Made by a program: the position numbers and the translations under genes. Positions 58,535 to 64,000 of a stretch of 64,000 nucleotides of DNA are shown piece by piece (position 1 is the stretch's first letter; each line of letters begins with the position of its first letter). The notes beneath the pieces were generated by a model that ran no database searches, had not been told where the DNA came from, and saw only the letters and a program-made list of their open reading frames with translations. The stretch is from Bacillus sp. USDA818B3_A (GTDB taxonomy: Bacteria; Bacillota; Bacilli; Bacillales; Cytobacillaceae): NCBI RefSeq assembly GCF_009928415.1, contig NZ_JAABNN010000002.1, forward strand, positions 248,001 to 312,000, given 5' to 3'.

Positions 58535-58597
58535 TTGAAAGTCAAAAAAGGTCAGAGTATACTGTGCTCATAAGGTCAAATATAGTCAAAGTCAAAC
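58535..58597 (+). promoter_or_regulatory. clpE promoter with CtsR operators
   Basis: -35 TTGAAA (58535-58540), 17-bp spacer, -10 TATACT (58558-58563). CtsR heptad pairs (RGTCAAA-N3-RGTCAAA): AGTCAAA-AAA-GGTCAGA (58540-58556, one mismatch) fills the spacer; GGTCAAA-TAT-AGTCAAA (58574-58590, perfect) lies at the predicted start; another GTCAAA follows at once. This predicts tight repression by CtsR until heat stress. Confidence 0.9.
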
Positions 58598-58636
58598 TTT
58601 GATTCAATATATATTATAGTAGGAGGTTATTTGCTT

Positions 58637-60793
58637 ATGCTTTGTCAACAATGCCAGCAAAATCAGGCTCATGTACAATTAAGTTTTACCATTAATGGAC
58701 AACGTAAGGAAATGAAACTCTGCCACGAATGTTATGCTAAAGAAAAGCAATCCCTTGGAACAGGATTTAGTCCAAATATGAGTTCATTTCCCAACTTCCC
58801 TTTTGAACACTTCTTTATCGAGAAAGGGTTCCCACAAGACTCAAGTTTGATGGACCAGCCATCAGCCGCTAAAGGCAGAAAAAAGGGCCAAAACGGTTTT
58901 ATTGATCAGTTTGGACGAAACCTTAGCACAATAGCTAAGGCAGGTTTAATAGACCCTGTCATCGGCCGTGATGCTGAAATTAAGCGTGTCATTGAAGTTT
59001 TAAATAGAAGAATTAAAAATAATCCAGTCCTAATCGGTGAGCCAGGTGTCGGTAAAACGGCCATCGCAGAAGGATTAGCATTAAAAATTTCTAGCGGGGA
59101 TGTTCCTTCGAAATTACGCAATAAAGAGGTTTATTTATTAGATGTTGCCTCTCTTGTTGCCAATACCGGTATCCGTGGTCAATTTGAAGAAAGAATGAAA
59201 CAGTTAATTTCTGAATTACAAGAACGAAAAAATATTATTCTCTTTATTGATGAAATTCATTTATTGGTTGGGGCCGGCTCTGCTGAAGGGTCGATGGATG
59301 CAGGAAATATTTTAAAACCTGCGCTTGCCCGCGGTGAGTTACAGGTAGTAGGTGCAACCACTCTAAAAGAATACCGTCAAATTGAAAAAGACCAAGCATT
59401 AGAACGGCGCTTCCAGCCTGTTCATGTACTTGAGCCTGCAGTGGAAGCTGCCATTGAAATATTAAAAGGGATTCAAAAGAAATACGAGGACTATCATGAA
59501 GTTACTTATTCTGATGAAGCGATTCAAGCTTGTGTCATGTTATCAAAGCGCTATATACAAGACCGCTTCTTACCGGATAAAGCAATTGATTTACTCGACG
59601 AGGCCGGATCTAAATTAAATCTAACTTCCGACAATAAACACTCAGAGCAAATGGAAAATCGCTTAAAAGAAATTGCTCGTGAGAAAGAAGAAGCCCTTAA
59701 AGATGAACAATATGAAAAAGCAGCCATGCTTAGGGATGAGGAAGCTAAACTAGAAAAAGCAGTAAATGCCGACTCAGCTGGTATAAGACCTGTTGTAACA
59801 GTCTCTCATATCCAAAAAATCATTGAAGAAAAAACAAAAATCCCAGTTGGAAAACTACAGCAGGACGAACAGCTTAAAATGCGCGAACTAGAAACGAACC
59901 TTAATAAAAAGGTGATCGGCCAAGATAAAGCCGTGAAAAAAGTAGCGAAGGCCATCAGACGCAGCCGCGCAGGACTAAAATCAAAACATCGTCCAATTGG
60001 TTCCTTCCTATTTGTTGGTCCTACTGGGGTAGGTAAAACCGAACTAACCAAAACACTCGCTGAGGAACTATTTGGCAGCAAGGATTCGATGATTCGACTT
60101 GATATGAGTGAGTATATGGAAAAACACAGCGTCTCAAAGCTTATTGGTTCCCCTCCAGGTTACGTCGGCCATAATGAGGCTGGACAATTAACGGAAAAAG
60201 TCCGCAGAAACCCATATAGCATTATTTTATTGGATGAAATTGAAAAGGCACATCCGGACGTTCAGCATATGTTTTTGCAAATTCTTGAAGATGGCCGTCT
60301 AACCGATAGTCAAGGCAGAGTCGTAAGTTTTAAAGACACAGTTATTATCATGACAAGTAATGCAGGTGTAAGTCACAAGCCAATCCACGTAGGTTTTGGA
60401 GCTAGTGAGGCGGTGGAAGAAGCAAGTATTCTTGACTCTCTCGGCAGTTTCTTTAAACCAGAATTCTTAAACCGTTTCGACAGCATAATTGAATTTAATG
60501 CTCTGGATAAGGAGCATATCTTATCCATTGTCGACCTAATGGTCCAAGAATTACAATATACATTAGATGAACAGAACATTACATTTACAATTACAAACGA
60601 GGCAAAAGAAAAATTAGCCGAACTTGGATACCACCCTGCTTTTGGTGCCCGTCCACTCCGCAGAGTCATCCAGGAACAGCTTGAAGATAAAATTGCTGAC
60701 TTTATTTTGGAAGAGCCAGAGGCAAAACAATTTGTAACTGTTCTTGAAAATAATGAACTAAAGGTAGTATCTGAAACCATTACAGCTCTATAA
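58637..60793 (+). CDS. clpE: Clp ATPase ClpE
   Basis: 718 aa from ATG at 58637 (SD AGGAGG, spacing 10; TTG at 58631 is possible). N-terminal zinc finger with Cys3, Cys6, Cys29 and Cys32; no ClpC-type N repeats. AAA-1 with [13 protein letters not shown] and [14 protein letters not shown] segment ([23 protein letters not shown]); AAA-2 with [14 protein letters not shown]-terminal D2-small domain ([14 protein letters not shown]). An unfoldase partner of ClpP under heat stress, degrading CtsR in B. subtilis. ctsR itself is not here. Confidence 0.97.
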   Translation: MLCQQCQQNQAHVQLSFTINGQRKEMKLCHECYAKEKQSLGTGFSPNMSSFPNFPFEHFFIEKGFPQDSSLMDQPSAAKGRKKGQNGFIDQFGRNLSTIAKAGLIDPVIGRDAEIKRVIEVLNRRIKNNPVLIGEPGVGKTAIAEGLALKISSGDVPSKLRNKEVYLLDVASLVANTGIRGQFEERMKQLISELQERKNIILFIDEIHLLVGAGSAEGSMDAGNILKPALARGELQVVGATTLKEYRQIEKDQALERRFQPVHVLEPAVEAAIEILKGIQKKYEDYHEVTYSDEAIQACVMLSKRYIQDRFLPDKAIDLLDEAGSKLNLTSDNKHSEQMENRLKEIAREKEEALKDEQYEKAAMLRDEEAKLEKAVNADSAGIRPVVTVSHIQKIIEEKTKIPVGKLQQDEQLKMRELETNLNKKVIGQDKAVKKVAKAIRRSRAGLKSKHRPIGSFLFVGPTGVGKTELTKTLAEELFGSKDSMIRLDMSEYMEKHSVSKLIGSPPGYVGHNEAGQLTEKVRRNPYSIILLDEIEKAHPDVQHMFLQILEDGRLTDSQGRVVSFKDTVIIMTSNAGVSHKPIHVGFGASEAVEEASILDSLGSFFKPEFLNRFDSIIEFNALDKEHILSIVDLMVQELQYTLDEQNITFTITNEAKEKLAELGYHPAFGARPLRRVIQEQLEDKIADFILEEPEAKQFVTVLENNELKVVSETITAL

Positions 60794-60798
60794 TCATT

Positions 60799-60830
60799 AA
60801 AAGCGAAGCCAATAGGCCTCGCTTTTCTTT
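60799..60830. terminator. Terminator clpE / M3 peptidase
   Basis: AAAAGCGAAGCC / GGCCTCGCTTTT (one mismatch), AATA loop, between convergent genes. Confidence 0.8.
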
Positions 60831-62524
60831 TATAATTTTTGATCATCAACGGTATTTAACCATTCCTCGATCACACCAACAACAGACTCAACACAACCAT
60901 TTTCAAATGGCGAAATTAGGTTGGCTTCTTTGACAAGCTTTGTAAAAGAAAGGCTGCCGCCAAGATTACAAAGCTTCACATAATCTGCCCATGCCTCATC
61001 CCTGTTTTCTACAGAACACTTCCAAAATTGGAAGGCACAAATTTGTGCAAGCGTATAGTCGATATAATAAAATGGTGAATTATAAATATGTCCTTGACGC
61101 TGCCAAAAGCCCCCGTTCTCTAGGTAAACATTTCCGTCATAATCTTTATGCGGTAAATACTTCTTCTCAATTTCACGCCACTGGTCTTTGCGTTCTGCAG
61201 GTGTTGCTTGAGGATTTTCATAAACCCAGTGCTGGAATTCATCGACAGATACCCCGTACGGAAGGAACAACAACGCCCCGCTGAGATGGGTAAACTTATA
61301 TTTATCAGTATCTTCCTTAAAAAATAATTCCATCCACGGCCAGGTGAAAAACTCCATACTCATCGAATGAATCTCAGCTGATTCATAGGTTGGCCAGTAA
61401 TATTCAGGAATTTCAAAATGACGGCTGGAATACACTTGGAAGGCATGACCTGCTTCATGGGTCAATACATCAATATCACCTGATGTCCCGTTAAAATTCG
61501 AAAAGATAAATGGAGCCTTATAATTCTCAATAAATGTACAATAGCCTCCTCCTGCTTTTCCCTTCTTCGCAACAAGATCCATTAAATGATTTTCCTGCAT
61601 ATATTTAAAGAATGCGCCCGTTTCTTTAGAAAGGTCTTCGTACATTTTTTGTCCATTTTCAATAATCCATTCGGGGTCACCTTTGGGAATCGCATTTCCT
61701 GACAGAAAATTAAATCCTTCATCATAATATTTTAAAGAATCAACACCAATTCGCTGCTGTTGGCGTTTTTTTAATTTTGTTGCAATCGGTACAATATAGT
61801 CCTTTACCTGATTCCGGAAGTTTGCAACCATTTCCGAATTATAATCAGTCCTCATCATTCGATAATAGGCAAGTTCGACAAAGTTTTTAAACCCTAATTT
61901 CTGAGCAATTTCTGTTCTTACTTTGACCAAATCGTCATAAATTCGGTCGAGCTGCTCTTCATGTACAGCGAAAAATCCAAATTTCGCTTCACTTGCCCTT
62001 TTACGCATGGCACGGTCCTTTGACTCGGTAAATGGATCTAATTGTGCAAGGGTTCTTTCTTCCCCTTCAAAGTCAATCTTTGCTGAGGCTAGTAATTTTG
62101 TATATTCCGTAGACAAGCGGTTTTCCTTTTGCAATAAGGATACGATTTCTGGTTTAAATGTTTTTAACTGTCCTTCAGCAAGGGCAAACAGCTGCGTTCC
62201 CCACTTTTTTTCTAACTCAGGGCGAAACTTGGATTCAACTAGCGCCTGATAATACTTTGTTGTCAATCCTTCCATTTCAGGCTGAATTTCATCCATGTAA
62301 TCTTGCTCTTCCCTATAAAATTCATCATTCGTATCAATCGAGTGGCGAATATAACAAAGGTTAAACATGGTGCCCAAATCATTTCTCAGCTGGTTGATTT
62401 CTCCCATAAACCGGCTTTGTTCCTCCACTGATTCCGCAAGTTTAAATCCTTCCAACACCTGATCAAACTTTGTCTTTATCTCATCTAGATTTGGTCTGAC
62501 ATATGTATATTTTTCAAAACTCAT
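60830..62524 (-). CDS. M3-family oligoendopeptidase
   Basis: 564 aa from ATG at 62524 (SD AAGGAG). Zinc metallopeptidase: HEAGH in DVLTHEAGHAFQVYSSRH, with the third ligand Glu in ESAEIHSMSMEFF about 25 residues later, and HIYNSPFYYIDYTLAQICAF near the C-terminus. PepF/thermolysin-like M3 clan, cytosolic, degrading short peptides. Convergent with clpE; the marR gene lies upstream in the same direction. Confidence 0.93.
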   Translation of the reverse strand: MSFEKYTYVRPNLDEIKTKFDQVLEGFKLAESVEEQSRFMGEINQLRNDLGTMFNLCYIRHSIDTNDEFYREEQDYMDEIQPEMEGLTTKYYQALVESKFRPELEKKWGTQLFALAEGQLKTFKPEIVSLLQKENRLSTEYTKLLASAKIDFEGEERTLAQLDPFTESKDRAMRKRASEAKFGFFAVHEEQLDRIYDDLVKVRTEIAQKLGFKNFVELAYYRMMRTDYNSEMVANFRNQVKDYIVPIATKLKKRQQQRIGVDSLKYYDEGFNFLSGNAIPKGDPEWIIENGQKMYEDLSKETGAFFKYMQENHLMDLVAKKGKAGGGYCTFIENYKAPFIFSNFNGTSGDIDVLTHEAGHAFQVYSSRHFEIPEYYWPTYESAEIHSMSMEFFTWPWMELFFKEDTDKYKFTHLSGALLFLPYGVSVDEFQHWVYENPQATPAERKDQWREIEKKYLPHKDYDGNVYLENGGFWQRQGHIYNSPFYYIDYTLAQICAFQFWKCSVENRDEAWADYVKLCNLGGSLSFTKLVKEANLISPFENGCVESVVGVIEEWLNTVDDQKL

Positions 62525-62595
62525 GAAAAACAACTCCTTCCATTTCTCAAGTCTATCATTTCGCCATACTTAAATAGTATTCCTTCCATAAAAAA

Positions 62596-62616
62596 AATAC
62601 GACCATAGGCCGTATT
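62596..62616 (-). terminator. marR terminator
   Basis: AATACGGCC / GGTCGTATT followed by TTTTTTTT on the minus strand; overlaps the stop codon. Confidence 0.8.
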
Positions 62617-63055
62617 AAAATTTCCCTGCAGGTATTCCTATTTTTTTTAATAGGTCAATCGCAGCCGTTTTTTCAGAATCGGACAGAACTGACATCAGCG
62701 TATCAATTTGTTTTGCATGTTCTGGAAAAATCTCATCAATAAACGATTTTCCTTGCTCAGTAATTTGAGCATATGTTACCCGCCTGTCATTGGGACAGGC
62801 TATCCTTCTTAAAAATCCTTTTTGCTCCAGTTTGTCAACAACGTAGGTAATACTTCCGCTGGCAAGCAGGATTTTCCCGCCAATTTGCTGCATCGGCTGG
62901 TCCCCTTTATGATATAGAAGCTCTAAGACGGCAAATTCAGTTGGATTCAAACCTTTCACTTGAATTGCCTTATTTACATGTTCATTAATTGCTTTATATG
63001 CTCTTGAAAGGACAATAAATAACTTTAATGACTTCTCTACTGTTTCGTTTTCCAT
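62615..63055 (-). CDS. ykvE: MarR-family regulator (YkvE-like)
   Basis: 146-aa winged-helix repressor: LNPTEFAVLELLYHKGDQPMQQIGGKILLASGSITYVVDKLEQKGFLRR, then DRRVTYAQITEQGK as wing. One Cys (IACPNDRR) lies in the wing, not at the N-terminal sensing position of OhrR. Divergent from the MFS gene at 63267, which it probably regulates. A consensus sigma-A promoter (63131-63159) lies upstream. The ykvE name follows B. subtilis position and is less certain. Confidence 0.85.
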   Translation of the reverse strand: MENETVEKSLKLFIVLSRAYKAINEHVNKAIQVKGLNPTEFAVLELLYHKGDQPMQQIGGKILLASGSITYVVDKLEQKGFLRRIACPNDRRVTYAQITEQGKSFIDEIFPEHAKQIDTLMSVLSDSEKTAAIDLLKKIGIPAGKF

Positions 63056-63080
63056 AAGAACTCATCCTTTTGATTATAAT

Positions 63081-63104
63081 AAGATGTTTGACAGAATCCA
63101 TCTT
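63081..63104. promoter_or_regulatory. Candidate MarR operator
   Basis: AAGATG (63081-63086) and CATCTT (63099-63104) form a 6-bp inverted repeat with a 12-bp centre in the marR/MFS interval. Short; may be chance. Confidence 0.3.
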
Positions 63105-63130
63105 AGAAAATTATCTTGATTTCAAAGTTT

Positions 63131-63159
63131 ATTATAAAAAAATTTTATATGACTGTCAA
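63131..63159 (-). promoter_or_regulatory. Full-consensus sigma-A promoter of the marR gene
   Basis: Minus strand TTGACA (63159-63154), 17-bp spacer, TATAAT (63136-63131): both hexamers match consensus exactly, about 75 bp before the ATG. Confidence 0.8.
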
Positions 63160-63266
63160 ATTGCCTCACAATAGTGCTTAAATTTCGAAAATAGAAATAA
63201 TTGTTTCTTATTTTAATAAATAAGTAGTAATATAAAAAAAAACAATACAAATAAAGAAGGGATAAT

Positions 63267-64000
63267 ATGACTCAACCAGCTGCACTTTCCTCAAAGACTT
63301 CGAAAACTGCGGAATCAACGATGTTTAAAATTCTGTTTATCATCGGGCTCTGCCATTTATTAAATGATGCTATTCAAGCTGTAGTACCTGCAATGTTTCC
63401 CATATTAGAAAAGTCAATGGGACTTAGCTTTACCCAGTTGGGGATTATAGCATTCTCGTTAAATATGGTCTCCTCTGTCATGCAGCCGATCGTTGGCTAT
63501 CTTACAGACAAAAAACCGATGCCCTTTGCTCTGCCAATCGGCCTTACCTTCACTCTATTTGGCGTTCTTGGTTTAGGATTTGCGGGCAATTTTTCAATGA
63601 TTGTTTTTTCCGTTCTTTTCATTGGACTAGGATCAGCTGTCTTCCATCCTGAGGGCTCAAGGGTTGCGTATATGGCAGCGGGCAGCAGGAGAGGACTTGC
63701 CCAATCTATTTACCAGGTAGGCGGGAATACTGGCCAAGCATTGGCACCTCTCATTACTGCACTTATATTGGTTCCTTTAGGTCAGATAGGGGCTTCATGG
63801 TTTACCATTGTTGCCGCCGTTGCTGTTATTTTACTTGTGTATATAGCGAACTGGTACCATAAAAGATTGTTAATTTCCCCTAGAGTGAAGAAAAAGAATA
63901 CTTCTAACGATAAGAGCCGGGGGGTGTCTAAAGAAGTCAAAAACACATTGGCATTAATTTTGCTGTTAATCTTCGCTAGAACTTGGTATACTTCCGGCAT
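63267..64000 (+). CDS. Fsr-like MFS transporter (partial, runs off the end)
   Basis: First ~244 residues of a 12-helix MFS exporter. FIIGLCHLLNDAIQAVVPAMFPILEKSMGL, then QPIVGYLTDKKPMPFALPIGL (motif A-like) and GSAVFHPEGSRVAYMAAGSRRGLAQSIYQVGGNTGQALAPLI, typical of the fosmidomycin-resistance (Fsr) subfamily. The basic loop after helix 6 (SPRVKKKNTSNDKSRG) is visible, then truncation. ATG behind GAAGGG. Divergent from the MarR gene, a common regulator-exporter pair. Confidence 0.9.
   Translation, partial: MTQPAALSSKTSKTAESTMFKILFIIGLCHLLNDAIQAVVPAMFPILEKSMGLSFTQLGIIAFSLNMVSSVMQPIVGYLTDKKPMPFALPIGLTFTLFGVLGLGFAGNFSMIVFSVLFIGLGSAVFHPEGSRVAYMAAGSRRGLAQSIYQVGGNTGQALAPLITALILVPLGQIGASWFTIVAAVAVILLVYIANWYHKRLLISPRVKKKNTSNDKSRGVSKEVKNTLALILLLIFARTWYTSG

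Overview
The window is a low-GC Bacillaceae chromosome segment (Bacillus sensu lato; repeat type and gene content suggest a Neobacillus/Cytobacillus-like relative, genus not provable here). Almost every gene matches, in order, the Bacillus subtilis stretch running from ptsHI through patA, ykyB, ykuE, ykuI/J/L, ccpC, dapH/dapL, ykuU/V, ktrC, rnjA, rpoY, def, ykyA, pdhABCD, speA, yktA/B/C, typA, the yla genes, ftsW, pycA and ctaA to ctaE. It is conserved core backbone, not an island. I saw no IS element, prophage, CRISPR array, rRNA or tRNA.

Layout. 1-5905: caa3 cytochrome oxidase (ctaE partial, ctaD, ctaC), heme O synthase ctaB and divergent heme A synthase ctaA. 5943-11127: pycA, ftsW, ylaN. 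11374-21386: the yla/ykt block (ylaL, PhoH-type ylaK, ylaJ lipoprotein, ylaI, ylaH, typA, ylaF, yktC, ykzI, yktB, yktA) plus a nitronate-monooxygenase-like gene. 21601-31243: speA, an SR1/SR1P dual-function RNA locus, the pdhABCD operon, ykyA and def. 31244-36653: a 23-codon cationic micro-ORF, rpoY-rnjA, ktrC, a DUF4349 lipoprotein, ykuV and ykuU. 36862-44111: dapL, dapH, ccpC, an MFS exporter, ykuL/darB, ykuJ and the EAL protein YkuI. 44252-50452: a C39-like lipoprotein, ykuE, ykyB, a Cys-cluster protein, patA, ykwC and small genes. 50663-64000: azoreductase, ptsI-ptsH, glpK, ykvS, CPBP protease, ykvI, clpE, an M3 peptidase, a MarR regulator and a truncated Fsr-like MFS gene.

Functional themes. 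Pyruvate metabolism (PDH, pyruvate carboxylase), aerobic respiration (caa3 oxidase, heme A) and carbon control (HPr with Ser46 and His15, enzyme I, GlpK with His230, CcpC, and an SR1 locus with two CcpN-like sites) sit together. So do the c-di-AMP receptor DarB and two proteins tied to that signal in B. subtilis (PycA, KtrC).

The most interesting non-genic features are (i) the SR1/SR1P locus with its promoter and operator pair; (ii) a GC-rich palindromic repeat family in four long copies and two roughly 30-bp internally deleted remnants, one long copy lying between near-identical 20-bp direct repeats; (iii) the micro-ORF at 31686; and (iv) a YkuI whose EAL domain has lost metal-ligand aspartates. 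Many true starts are GTG or TTG, so simple longest-ORF starts are too long. No clearly new multi-gene system was found.
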